Source of the DNA: Cercophora sp. LCS_1
Taxonomy: Eukaryota > Ascomycota > Sordariomycetes > Sordariales > Lasiosphaeriaceae
Reading direction: 5' to 3'
DNA length: 64,000 nt
Assembly (NCBI GenBank): GCA_036250225.1
Contig: JAPZLL010000001.1
Coordinates: 1,426,001 to 1,490,000 of the forward strand
The notes under the pieces were generated by a model. It saw only the letters and a program-made list of their open reading frames with translations. It searched no databases and had not been told where the DNA came from. Shown in pieces: positions 1-9,935 of the stretch. A program made the position numbers and the translations under genes. Position 1 is the stretch's first letter. Each line of letters opens with the position of its first letter.

Positions 1-110
1 CAACTGCCTTCGCCTGCTCAATAACTTGTTGGCTGGAGCTGCCTATCGGATCTTCACCTCCGCGGTCCTCCAACTGCGCCCCAAATCCTCCGGCAGCCAC
101 TTCAACAATC

Positions 111-1031
111 ATGGGTACTTCCGGTCAGAACAAGGCGGGTTGTGGCGCGCCGCATGGCGTGCCTGTCACGACTGCCATGCCCACACATGCAGTGCCCGCG
201 ATGCCCGCGGTCGCGGCTCCCCAGGCTCCCGTCATCCACTATACAGGCGGTGCCGGTTACTACCAGCATGTCCAGCCGACTCGCTACGTTCCCCGCTACG
301 ATCCTCCCGCGTGGCCCGCCGGATGGGGACAAGCTCCTCCTAGCCAGCCGGCCCAGCCGGCCGCGGTTGCGCAGCAGGTATATGCTCAGGTATATGCTCC
401 TAACAATTCGCAGATTTTGCAGTCCGTTCAGTACGTGGTGGAGGCCGCGGCTGGGGCTAGTACATATGTCAACTCTGTTTTGGTGCTTATTTTCCTGGCT
501 TTCTGGCTTTGAACCCACGTGTGGACGATTGCTAACATACCCCAGTCAGCCAACGGCATGGCAATTCCTGTGGCCCAGGCGCCCTGCGCGTCGATCCCCG
601 TCGTCATCCAGCAGCCGGCTCATCAGCCCCCTGCACAGATGGTGATCGTCCAGGCCCCTCCCGTGGCGGCAGCCGGGCCCCATCCTCCTCCGCCGCCCCC
701 CGCTATCCCCGTGTCGGCGCCCGCCCTCGGTCCTGGCCCTGCCGCGCCTCAGATCTACGTCATGCCAGGAAACGGTTCTCGGCCGGTTCAGTCGTGGGCT
801 TATGGCGCCACAGCCAGTGAAGTCCAAGCCCGCAACGCTGAACTTGCACGCACCAGCGGCGCCAACGACCCGCAAGAGTTCAAGCCAGCGGATCCGAACC
901 CCAACCGCCTGTACTGGTGCCGTGAGCGCGACAATACGTACTTGCTCCGCGACCGCCGTACCCTTGATCAGCAGAAGTGCATCTGGTACATGACGCCCGC
1001 TGGCCAGTGGTATGCAGTTCAAAGGGCTTGA
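111..1031 (+). CDS. Hypothetical proline-rich protein with aromatic C-terminal module
   Basis: I do not recognise a named family. The N-terminal two thirds is low-complexity Pro/Ala/Gln/Tyr sequence with no signal peptide or membrane segment. The last ~60 residues look folded and rich in Arg, Tyr and Trp (RLYWCRERDNTYLLRDRR, then KCIWYMTPAGQWYAVQRA). I have an impression that similar tails end small Sordariomycete proteins, but cannot confirm it. Two exons are proposed: 111-459 and 550-1031, with donor GTACAT, a CTAAC branch site near 532 and acceptor AG at 548-549. A weaker alternative intron is 468-545; both keep frame. The ATG at 111 has a reasonable context (caatcATGG), but the frame is open upstream to the window edge, so a start outside the window is possible. 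An intron also lies just after the stop (see 1064-1121). The existence of the gene is fairly sure; its function is unknown. Confidence 0.65.
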
Positions 1032-1665
1032 TGTATCGCCTCGATATGATTGTGCTCTCATGAGTACGTCTGATCTCCAACTTTCCAAGGCATAATTAGC
1101 TAACAATGGATCTACTCGCAGGTTCGTAACAGCGTTTCGGAAATATCATTTCCACTGGTTCAGAGGAGTTGCGACTTGGTCCCCACATGGGTTGGCATGG
1201 TGTGGACATGAATTTGAGGAAGGAGTGATATCTGGGTATTCTTGCTGCAGTCAAGAGCTGCTTTTGCGTGTTGGGCTTGGTTTCTGTGGCTTTAAGCAAC
1301 CTAGAGGCCCCCAAGTTAGCTCAACACCCAATAATACATGCATTGCATTGCACATGAAGTCTGTTGTTGGACGTGTTGACCTCTGTTGAAGGACTGACGT
1401 TGGTGAGGCTGAAGTGGAATCGTTCCAGAACCAGGCTAGGTAGACCCCTGTTCGCCGTCCCTGCCCCAGACTCGATCACATGCATGTGAAACAAGGATGC
1501 CATGGCCCACTCGGATAAACACACCCCGCATCACGTCAACCGCAACCGGCACCATCCTTCCACATCGACAAAGCTCAACCGATTCCTCTAACAAAAGCCA
1601 ATTCGTCACACGCACAATATAATCAAAATCCAAAAAGCGCAATACGTAACCAACTAAAATCCAAA
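1032..1665. other. Intergenic: 3' UTR of gene 1 and promoter of dephospho-CoA kinase
   Basis: Apart from the 3' UTR intron at 1064-1121 I see no conserved coding segment. The 100 bases before 1666 are A/C-rich (caaaatccaaa...), typical of a fungal 5' UTR. A minus-strand open frame at 1436-1642 has no recognisable content. Confidence 0.6.
1064..1121 (+). other. Probable intron in the 3' UTR of the first gene
   Basis: Donor GTACGT at 1064, branch-like GCTAAC near 1098 and acceptor CGCAG ending at 1121 form a textbook 58-nt fungal intron that begins 32 nt after the stop codon at 1029-1031. It therefore sits in the 3' untranslated region. Confidence 0.6.
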
Positions 1666-2490
1666 ATGCTCATCATCGGCCTAACCGGGTCCATCGCGAC
1701 CGGCAAATCAACCGTGTCGTCCACCTTATCGTCTCCGCCCTACAACCTCCCCATTGTCGACGCAGACCTCCTCGCCCGCAAAGTCGTCGAGCCTGGCACC
1801 CCCGGCTACCGCGCCATTGTCTCCTACTTTGGACCCACAACCCCGGACCTGCTCGTCCCGTCCGGTCCTGACATGCCAGAGGCCGGTCCCACTGGTAAAG
1901 GCCGACCGCTCAACAGGCCTGCTCTCGGCCGTCGCGTGTTCGGAGACGACCCCCAGGTGAAAAAGGACAGGAACGTCCTCAACGGGATCGTCCACCCCGC
2001 TGTGAGGAGGGAGATGTTTTACGGTGTTGTGAGGGCGTATCTGGGAGGGCACGGGGCGGTCGTGCTGGATGTGCCGTTGTTGTTTGAGAGCAAGCTGGAC
2101 CGGTTCTGTGGGACTGTCATGGTTGTTGCCGTCAAGGATCCTGCGGTGCAGATGGCGAGGTTGAGGGCGCGGGATCCGCATTTGAGTGCGGAGGATGCGG
2201 AGAATCGCGTCAGGAGTCAGGGGGACGTGAGGGATAAGGCGCAGAGGGCTGAGGCCAGGGGGACGGGGAGGGGAGTTGTGGTTTGGAATGATTTGGGGAA
2301 GGAGGAGTTGAAGGGGGAGATCAGGAGGGTTATGGCTGAGGTGGAGGGGTATAGTCCTAAGTGGTGGAGTTGGCTGATGTTGGTTTGTCCGCCGGCTGCG
2401 GTTGGGGTGGCGGTTTGGGAGTTTTGGATGAACGCGAGGATTAATCGGAGGTGGGAGGAGGAAGAGACGAGGGCGAGGGCGAAGCTTTGA
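1666..2490 (+). CDS. cab5: Dephospho-CoA kinase (CoaE/Cab5 family)
   Basis: Phosphorylates the 3'-hydroxyl of dephospho-CoA with ATP, the last step of coenzyme A synthesis. The 274-residue single-exon product opens with the P-loop GSIATGKST at residues 8-16. The acceptor-site Asp follows in IVDADLLARKVVEPG, then the domain typical of the family (LNGIVHPAVRREMF, VVLDVPLLFESKLD, and the lid-type RARDPHLSAEDAENRVRSQ). The ATG at 1666 directly precedes the P-loop strand, so the start is secure. After the kinase domain comes a C-terminal hydrophobic stretch (about residues 235-252, LMLVCPPAAVGVAVWEFW) followed by a charged tail. Bacterial CoaE lacks this; similar tails occur in fungal enzymes and may tether the protein to a membrane (inference). 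No intron is needed. GC-rich codons, including many GGG/AGG near the 3' end, give the second half a purine-rich look. Confidence 0.95.
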   Translation: MLIIGLTGSIATGKSTVSSTLSSPPYNLPIVDADLLARKVVEPGTPGYRAIVSYFGPTTPDLLVPSGPDMPEAGPTGKGRPLNRPALGRRVFGDDPQVKKDRNVLNGIVHPAVRREMFYGVVRAYLGGHGAVVLDVPLLFESKLDRFCGTVMVVAVKDPAVQMARLRARDPHLSAEDAENRVRSQGDVRDKAQRAEARGTGRGVVVWNDLGKEELKGEIRRVMAEVEGYSPKWWSWLMLVCPPAAVGVAVWEFWMNARINRRWEEEETRARAKL

Positions 2491-3027
2491 AAGTGGTGGG
2501 GGTTGCTGGGTTGATGGGCTGGGTGTTATGGTTGCCCGGTGCCTTGAGATGGCATGGGACGACAGGAAGGTGCGCGAGGAAGGTACGCGGTCAGTGCTAT
2601 TGCGGGCTGGCCTTTTGTTTTTTTGTGGGTTGAGGCTCTTGGGTGAGGCCATTGTCTATTCACGCGTCGAACAACAAACTTTTCCGGGCTCCTTCCTCTT
2701 GACAAAAACGTACTCTTTGGTGGATAGTGCACGCTCTTTCCTTTGGAGGTTTGGAGGTCTCTCTTTGCTCGCAAGTTGAGAACGCTGCCAGCACAATTTC
2801 GTCCAAAGTTCTTGAGGCGGCCTCCTTCCCTCTTGTAATCTGAGGGCTTCTTTCTGAGGGGCTCTTTTATTTCCCACAACTGCGGACTTTTCCACAATTC
2901 CGCTTTCCACCATTGACCGAACAACAATTCAGTCACCACCTTGCCTCCCCACACCCGGATTCCGAGATCCTTTCTCACCTTCCGCTGTCAATACATCTCA
3001 TCTTTGACAACTCGGAAAATTGAGATA
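2491..3027. other. Intergenic: promoter and 5' UTR of the WG-repeat gene
   Basis: Holds the 3' end of the dephospho-CoA kinase transcript and a C/T-rich leader (about 2880-3000) before the ATG at 3028. Open frames here on both strands have no recognisable content. Confidence 0.6.
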
Positions 3028-5715
3028 ATGCCTCCGAATTCGTTCGTCGAGTGGATGGTGGGATCCAATTTCCCGACTAAAAAGAAGAAGAAGGTTTCCT
3101 CTCGCCGCGTTAAGGTCGCACTCTTCACAGACGATGATGAAGAGCGCGACTATGTCCAGCTCAGCTACCCACGCCATGGGAGCGCGCATCGTGAGGTGGA
3201 GGAACCCGAAGACGACGAGCCTAAGAAGGTCAAGTTCGATGCCACGTCCAGCAGGGCGTCCAACAAGTCGACTCACTCCGCTCCGCAGATCGCAGGCGGC
3301 ATCGTGACCCCCGTCAGCCAGCCGGAGGCTCCAAAGGGCAATGGAATTGCAGAACTCGGTCTAAGCCTCATGACCCATCCCACATGCACCTGCCCGACTT
3401 GTGTCATGGGGCAGGCCATCTTGAGAGAGTGTGCCAAAGAGCCTACCGGCAAGATCAGGCACGACAACGTTGACCCAAAGGCCAAAAGCGGAAACGGCGC
3501 CAAGAAGAAGAACAACAAAGACGCGGGCGGCTACGACAGCGAGGCAACCCTAACCAACATCTCTGGGGCTTCCGAAACAGAGCCCGAGACCGAGCCTGAG
3601 TCTGAACCCGAGCCGCAGCCCTCGAAGAGCAAGAAGAAGAGGGGCCAAGCCAATCAAGCAAGCCAGAAAACGGAGAGGAGCAACAAGTCGCCTACCTCTT
3701 CCAAGGCGCCTTCCCAGTCCAAGGCATCTTCGTCTAAGGCATCTCCTTCAAAGTCTTCTGAGAAGTCAAAGTTTCCCCAAAAGGGAAGCTCTGAGCCTAC
3801 AGCCCAGCCGTCTCCGGTTCATACAGCAGCGAAGAACCCCTCTAGCAAGTCGAGCTGTGGCCACTCATGCAAGGAAACGTCCTCGGGCTCCCGCAGTGAG
3901 GCGCACCGCACATCTACTCGCTCTAAGACCGCTAGCATTGAGCCTGTGGTTGTGACTCCGTCTCATAATCCGCCTATGAACGCCTATATCAACCAGGACC
4001 TAAGCCACGGCCAAGTCTACATCCCTCGACCTTCGGGACCCAACGGCCCTAGCGTCAGCAATGGCCAGGGTGGTTATTTTCAGGCCCCGTTTCAGGCTGT
4101 GGGCCCCTATCCGGGACAGCCTTTCTACCATCAGACCATCCCGATGCCTCAACCCAACGGACACTTCAACGGTCAGCAGTTTGCGCCTAGCTCCCCGGGT
4201 CGCTTCTTCGATCCATACCATCCGATGAACCCCCGGAACATGCAGCAGCAGGCTTACATCCCGGGCCGTGGCGGCATTACTGGATACCCTCCTCCGAACG
4301 GTCAGTATCCCCCTGGAATGCCCCCGCAGCAGCAGGTGAGTTTCAAGCAACATCAGCTAGGCTCCCAACCGCCGGTCGTGATCCCCCAGATGATCCCCCA
4401 GGTCATTGTGTATCAGTCAGGGACGGACCAGCACCATAGCACCCATCACAAGTCAGGCCCTTCTCCGGCCCCGTCTGCCCGGCACTCATCAACGGCGTCA
4501 AGCGCTTCACATGCTGGGTCGAGTAGACAGAAGGTGGTCGAAACCCTCCGTGTCCCGTCCGTCGCAAGCCCTGGCAATAAGTCCTCATCGCACGGATCGG
4601 CCAAGTCCGGCTCTTCGAAGCCCGCCACTACGAAGACGTCCTCACCCAGTGGAGATAGCCAGAAGAAGTCTTCTCCGAAGAACAGTCCTCCCAAGAGTGA
4701 GTCCTCGAAGAAGGGTAGTCCTTCCAACAAGAAATCTCCAAAGGATGGCAGTCACAAGTCAAACAGTCCGAGCGGTTCGGGAGGGGGTTGGAACCAGAAC
4801 AACACCCAAAATGATACCTGGGGCAACCCAAACAATTCCCAGGACAACGCCCAGAATGACACCTGGGGGAGCAACACAGGCAATGCCCAGGACAACACCC
4901 AGAGTGCAAACTGGGGCAGCTCGGAGGATCAGGCTGCGGACAGCGCCAACTCTGGGGACAACGTAGAGCCCGCTCCAGGTTGGGGTGCCTCCGATGATGC
5001 AGTTCCAGTCCCCTCCCCCCCGAAGGACAAACTCCCCGGCACCTGGAACGACAGCCCGAACGAGGGTGAGTCTGACCCTCCAATCCAAGCCTCGTACGTC
5101 CGCAGTAGTTCTGATCGCAAAATTAACACTATCGGGGCAAAATCAGCTAACAGTTTTCTCGCAGTGATCATTGGTAGTCAGGAGGATCAACCCTCCTCTT
5201 TCCCAAGCAAAAGGGACAAGAAGAGCAAAGGCAAGGAAGTGGACAAGAAAAAGGGAAATGGCAAAGAGAGGGAAGTAGTGGCGGACAAGAAGAAGGAAGG
5301 AAAGGGTAAAGAGAAGAAAACTTGGACGAACCCCAACCCGCAGACTCTTTCCACTGATACCAGCAAGGACGTTGAACCCTCCCCCAACTTTGTCCCCTCG
5401 ATGCCCGGCGCTTGGGAAAGAGCATCTCCTCGACACAAACCCCCCCGCATCTGGCCCGATACCTCGGCGGCCCCCAAACCAAGTACCGATCACGATAATG
5501 TTTCCTTCATTCCGACGACCATCAAATCCGCCAGCAGCTTGGTTTCGGGCGGCGCCAAGAAAGACGGCACCTCGGCAGGGAAACCTTCCAGTCCGTCTTC
5601 TTCCAAAAAGAAGAACAGCCCCCCGGCTCCGGGCGCAGCATCGAACAGCAAGTCATCCCTTTCAGTCATGACTCCGAATTCTGCGCAGCGCCTGGATTCT
5701 TGGGGCAACAAGTAA
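3028..5715 (+). CDS. Large disordered Ser/Lys/Pro-rich protein with tandem WG/GW repeats
   Basis: About 895 residues if unspliced, 862 if the in-frame intron 5066-5164 is removed. I do not recognise a named family. In order: a basic start (KKKKKVSSRR, about residues 18-27), an acidic patch, a Cys pair motif (HPTCTCPTCVMG), long Ser/Lys-rich runs, a Pro/Gln/Tyr-rich middle (about 4000-4400), then a tract at about 4785-5066 with imperfect repeats around NDTWG, NDTWGS, SANWGSS, PGWGASDD and PGTWND, and finally a Lys/Glu-rich tail ending RLDSWGNK. Nothing suggests enzymatic activity. Tandem Trp flanked by Gly/Ser/Asn/Asp in a disordered acidic context resembles Argonaute-hook (GW) proteins, but that is inference. 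The frame is open from 2941, but the first ATG is at 3028. Intron evidence: GTGAGT at 5066, AGCTAAC near 5147, CGCAG ending 5164; length 99, no stop. Confidence 0.8.
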   Translation: MPPNSFVEWMVGSNFPTKKKKKVSSRRVKVALFTDDDEERDYVQLSYPRHGSAHREVEEPEDDEPKKVKFDATSSRASNKSTHSAPQIAGGIVTPVSQPEAPKGNGIAELGLSLMTHPTCTCPTCVMGQAILRECAKEPTGKIRHDNVDPKAKSGNGAKKKNNKDAGGYDSEATLTNISGASETEPETEPESEPEPQPSKSKKKRGQANQASQKTERSNKSPTSSKAPSQSKASSSKASPSKSSEKSKFPQKGSSEPTAQPSPVHTAAKNPSSKSSCGHSCKETSSGSRSEAHRTSTRSKTASIEPVVVTPSHNPPMNAYINQDLSHGQVYIPRPSGPNGPSVSNGQGGYFQAPFQAVGPYPGQPFYHQTIPMPQPNGHFNGQQFAPSSPGRFFDPYHPMNPRNMQQQAYIPGRGGITGYPPPNGQYPPGMPPQQQVSFKQHQLGSQPPVVIPQMIPQVIVYQSGTDQHHSTHHKSGPSPAPSARHSSTASSASHAGSSRQKVVETLRVPSVASPGNKSSSHGSAKSGSSKPATTKTSSPSGDSQKKSSPKNSPPKSESSKKGSPSNKKSPKDGSHKSNSPSGSGGGWNQNNTQNDTWGNPNNSQDNAQNDTWGSNTGNAQDNTQSANWGSSEDQAADSANSGDNVEPAPGWGASDDAVPVPSPPKDKLPGTWNDSPNEGESDPPIQASYVRSSSDRKINTIGAKSANSFLAVIIGSQEDQPSSFPSKRDKKSKGKEVDKKKGNGKEREVVADKKKEGKGKEKKTWTNPNPQTLSTDTSKDVEPSPNFVPSMPGAWERASPRHKPPRIWPDTSAAPKPSTDHDNVSFIPTTIKSASSLVSGGAKKDGTSAGKPSSPSSSKKKNSPPAPGAASNSKSSLSVMTPNSAQRLDSWGNK
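4785..5066 (+). repeat. Degenerate tandem repeats encoding WG/GW motifs
   Basis: Coding minisatellite inside the disordered protein. Units of roughly 57-60 bp share cccaggacaacrcccagartg and acctggggsarc-like cores and encode N/Q/D-rich spacers ending in WG. About four copies are visible, with decay towards the 3' end. Confidence 0.65.
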
Positions 5716-6764
5716 ACGGACAAAGTCCTTAATTTTACCGTGGACAAGTCTTGCGATGGATGGATCTGGTGGATTTCCTTTGGCATTTTCCTTTTTCTCT
5801 TTCTTTCTTTCTTTCTCTTCTCAACTCTCAACAACTCACCAAGTAGATAGCTTGTGCGACGGAGCGCACAACTCGTATTCATCCGGGATCTTCTTTTTCG
5901 ATGAGAGGGGAAGGGGATCTTTTCACTGAACGGTGGTTGGGTGCTGGGATTGTTCTGGCATGGGGCTTGCTTGGCGTTTGGTTGCTTGGAAGAAAATAGG
6001 GGGCGGCGGATCCCAACACCGCCGCGCTTCTTTACTTTGCAACCATCTGGGTCAGGGATTCAGTTTACTACACGCCACCTTGCCTTTCTCGCATAAGCTT
6101 TCCTCAGAACACAGGTGGCACTTGACGTAGTTGACAGTGACTTCCCGCATCCGTTGACACTTTTTTTTGTGACGCAAAAGCGGTGATGAGTATTTGCTTG
6201 GGAATGGCGAGCCCCCGATAAATAAACTGCGCAGCATCGAATCCAGAGGCATCTTTGTCTCCTGAAATGAGGCAGAGGTGTTATTATTCCAAGGTATCAA
6301 ATTACATTCCGCAGGCCTTGAATAATATTCTCAGCACGGGATATGTTCTTCGTATTCCTGTTGGGAAGCCAACATGTAGAGAACGTTTGAGTGGCCTCGG
6401 CCGTATTTAGTGTGTGGAGTTTTATGGTCACCCGCTTGATCCGTCGACTTCCAGTGACGCAAAGCAGTCATGAGTAGGTATTTGCTGGGGAATAAGTATC
6501 AAATTGGTCCCAACAGCTCAAGTTCTGTAAAGGAGTGACGTGGTAGCAAATACTAGCAATTCTGCGACCGGAAATTAAAGCCTAGTGAACGAGACATTTT
6601 CTGTAAACCGTCCAACATGCGTTTTGCTCGAGACCGCTGTCCAGCCTCCAACTGTCGCGCTATCCTCCGACAAGCAGCCATACTGCCAACAAGTCAAACG
6701 AGAAAGCAGTCGTGTCCGAGGAAGAAATACACTCTCCTCAAAGCCCAGCTCTACGCGGGGCGAT
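5716..6764. other. Convergent intergenic region with a diverged direct repeat
   Basis: Lies between the 3' ends of the WG-repeat gene (+) and eIF5 (-). It holds a CT-rich stretch at 5790-5830 (ctttctttctttctttctc) and two diverged copies of a ~65-bp segment (about 6143-6205 and 6429-6493). No convincing coding sequence on either strand. Confidence 0.6.
6143..6493. repeat. Pair of diverged ~65-bp direct repeats
   Basis: Copy 1 (about 6143-6205) and copy 2 (about 6429-6493) share cccgc..atccg.cgac, then gtgacgcaaa, gc.gt.atgag, tatttgct and ggggaat in the same order and spacing, separated by about 220 bases. A further shared word (gtatcaaatt) follows each copy at different distances (about 6292 and 6497). 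Confidence 0.6.
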
Positions 6765-8110
6765 TTACTCATCCTCATCTGAATCCTCCTCCTCGGCTTC
6801 AGCCAGCCAGGTCAAGAACGGCTCAGCCGCCTTGCGGACCTTCTTGGATGTCGAGACATCGACATACTTCTTGGAGGCCTTGGAGCCCCACTTGGTCACA
6901 ACCTCCTCCGAGATGAGGTCATAGTGGTAGTAGAGCTGAAGGATCTTGACAACCTTGTCCAAGGTGTCAGGGTGGTCCTTGAGGAGTTGGCCAATGAGGC
7001 GCTCAGTACCACCGAGAAGGGCCTTCTCATGGCGCTCAGACGTGATTATCTACAACAGTTAGCATCCCCCAATAGGAACTACCCCTTTTCTTTCCAATAG
7101 AAACTTACATTCTTGAGCATGCCAGCTCGGGGCTTGATCTGTGACAAGATATTCTCGTCGAAAATGGTCTGAACCAAGACGACGACGGTGCGGTGCTTCG
7201 CCTCAATACCGAGTTCTTGTGCCTTGACATAGATAGCAATGTCGTCAACGTTGTCGACGCCACCCTTTTCCTCAGCCTGCTCCTGGATCCAGGTACCCAA
7301 GTGATCGTAGGCGGTGTTGCCACCACCCTCGCCCTCGTCGTCCTCGTCGTCACCATTCAGAACGAGCTTCTGCTTGAACTCGCCAGGCAGCTGCTGCTGG
7401 CGAGCCTTGACGGCTTCGGCGCTCATGTCGACAGCCCAGTCATCGTCCTTGACCTCAACCTCCTTTTGCAGACCCTGAGCCTCAGTCTTGATCTTGCGAG
7501 TCAGAGCATCATCATCGCTAGCGATTTCGACATTCGGGTCATCGCCGTTGGGGGAAGCTTGGTCGGAGCCATCGTCACCTCCGGATCCGTCACCATTCTC
7601 CTTGTCGGCATTCTTGCCATTCTGCTTTGCCTTGCGGGCCGCCTTACGTTCGGCCTTGTCCTTCTTCGTCTTCTTGGGCACATTCTTCAGAATGAAACCG
7701 CTCAGCTTCAGGCGCAGGTCAACGTCAGTGCGTTGGCCGCAGGCCTTGCAATCGAGCGTAATGTGGCCATCCTTGATCTGGACGTCGGTCTCGGGGTTCT
7801 TGCACTTCTTGCAGAGAACAAACTTGGAGATGAATCCATCAAGGAGCTCCTGGAGCTTGTTGGCCTCGTGAGCGCCGTTGATGATCCAGCGGTCATCCGG
7901 AGGATCAATGTTGGTCTGGGCACCCAGCTCAAAGCCGAAGTACTTGATAAGATAGGAGCCGGGGCGAGCAAGGGACTGAGCAACGCCGCTCAGGTTGACG
8001 ACAACGGTTTTGATACCATTGCCCTTTCCCTCGATCTTTGTCTGGAGGCGCTCCATCTTATAGCGGTAGAAGGGGTCGCTGACATCGCGGCGAACGTTGA
8101 CGAGAGCCAT
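6765..8110 (-). CDS. tif5: Translation initiation factor eIF5
   Basis: GTPase-activating protein for eIF2 and scaffold of the 43S/multifactor complex in start-codon selection. Two exons, 7109-8110 and 6765-7049, with a 59-nt intron (GTAAGT, GCTAAC, TTGTAG) give 428 residues, the usual fungal size. The N-terminal domain begins MALVNVRRDVSDPFYRYKM; Arg16 in FYRYK matches the GAP arginine (Arg15 in yeast). A zinc ribbon uses Cys100/103 and Cys121/124. A charged Lys-rich linker follows, then the C-terminal W2/HEAT domain with acidic-aromatic boxes (YYHYDLISEE; FLTWLAEAEEEDSDEDE at the very end). The frame is open upstream of the chosen ATG, but homologues start at MALVN. Its 3' end faces the WG-repeat gene. 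Confidence 0.96.
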
Positions 8111-9935
8111 GGTTGCGGTATTGGTTGGAGATTTTGGCAAGTAAGCTAGAAGGTCTGCTTTGGACAAAGTTGTCTTGGTGGGGTGTCGGAGGTTGACTGG
8201 TCGATCGGTCTAGCAAAGCTAACGGGTCGAGAGTAGCATGAACGAGGATTGATGAGAGGCGAAACGAGCCACTGGGTCAGTAAGAGACAGAGAGCTGCGT
8301 TGACATAGGGTGGACCTGGTCGTAATTGTCGAAGGTAGGCATTAACGCTGGATTGACGACCTTTGCGGTGCTATTCAACCGTCGGAACTGAGTTGGGGAC
8401 TACAAAGTCTTCGCGATATGCGAAAGAGATGCAGCGTGATAGGGGGTGAGTGTCGGAAGACGGAGTTCTGATCGTGCTGATACATAAACAACGTGTGTTG
8501 CGTATCGAGTTGGTGTTGTGGTGATGGATCCCTTGAGGAGGCAACGCCGACAGACGCGAAAATGCGAAGAGCGGGTTGCGCGATGGCGGGTCAGCTGCAA
8601 AACTTTTCCTCTGGATCGCTCGGAGTCGAGTGCGGCGGGTGAAGCCCAATACGAGTGGGGAACAACGGACAGCAGCCCGAAGACGGAGAGGCAACGACGG
8701 AGACAAAGGGCCGATCGATTTCTTGGTCGACAGCAGGACGACGGTTGAAAGTTGATGGGGAGAAGAGTGCAGTTGAAGAGGGTGAGGTTTTATGTGCCTA
8801 AAAGTTGTGCGGGTAGAGGAAAAGTGGGTGTCGAGAGAAAGTTTTTTGATGTGCGAAAGGCAAAGGCGGCCAGGTGATGACAAGCAGTGATCAGGCAGAG
8901 CCGATCCTGTCGGTTGTTTGGCGCCATGGTGGCGCCTGAGGCGACTCACCCCTCACTCCCCACAAGAACTGATGGCACGATCCTGGCATTTACAAAATAG
9001 TCGCAGAAATCCAACGCGAAACAGAGCTTAAAGTGTACACCCACGTGCAACTTCCGTCAGGGGCTCAGTGGCCTCCAGGATCAAATACACAGCCCCTGAC
9101 TCGTCCCAAGAGCTTTCTTCCTCTTGATGTCCCTGTATGGCCCAAACCAACAGTAACAGGAGAGCCCATTTGCACAACATTGGGAGGCAGCCGCGGTTTG
9201 CGCCAACTTCAACAGCTCTCGCAATGCTTCCATATCAGATGCTTGTCAGGCAGGCGCATACCGACACGCCTGCAGCACGCCCAAAGTCAAACAAAGCGGT
9301 ACCGCGTCACGCCCGACCAAACCGCTCTGCGACACTTTGATGCGCCCTCTCGCCAGCGGCCACTCGGAGAAATACCAAGGCGGCTCGAGGCGAGGGAACT
9401 AATGTAAACCGAAACCCTCTTGATGATTTCATTTTCCGTCTTGTTCAGCACATGAGCATTGTCCTCTTGTATCGACCCTGTTTTCGGGCCGCTCGTCTCA
9501 AAGCAACAAACAAGGCTGATGTCGAGTTGCATGGAAGAGTTGGGTAAAGCACTGCGTGCCCGACCTGCAGCCACCACGCCAGGATTTCGCATGGGAGCGG
9601 CACATGGCACAAGAAATGGGACAAGAAGTCTTCCTGTTTCAACCTTCAATGCTCCGACGCTGTGCCCCGCAAATGCGAGGAGCAAATCCGCCTCGCCGTT
9701 CCCTCCGAACTACAGTGGCGACAGCCATTGCCATGCCCCAAATATCTCCCCCCCCCCAAAAAAGCTAGCCACCATTATCGAGCCTGTTTTCACTCTGAGG
9801 GGGCAAGTTCTCGAAACTTTGCAATGTCTAAATTTTAGGACGCTGGCGTTGATATACAACTCACCCGCTGGTCATTCTAGGGGGAATTTGCAGTCCAGCT
9901 CTCATCGCCATATGCTGTGGGCGTTCATCGCTCAA
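8111..9935. other. Long intergenic region upstream of eIF5 and downstream of the P450
   Basis: About 1.8 kb. The first ~850 bases are the eIF5 promoter and leader (minus strand); the rest is the 3' side of the P450. A C10 run occurs near 9750. Open frames on both strands (for example 8371-8949 minus, 9459-10001 plus) lack recognisable domains and start or end inside neighbouring exons. I see no RNA gene. Confidence 0.5.

Noticed and set aside
4336..4360. GTGAGT followed by CTAG inside the WG-repeat gene
   Set aside because: Only 25 nt, too short for an intron, and the reading frame is good across it.
7193..8149. 318-codon plus-strand open frame opposite eIF5
   Set aside because: It is the exact antisense of the Lys/Asp-rich eIF5 exon; its Leu/Val-rich composition is explained by that and shows no domain.
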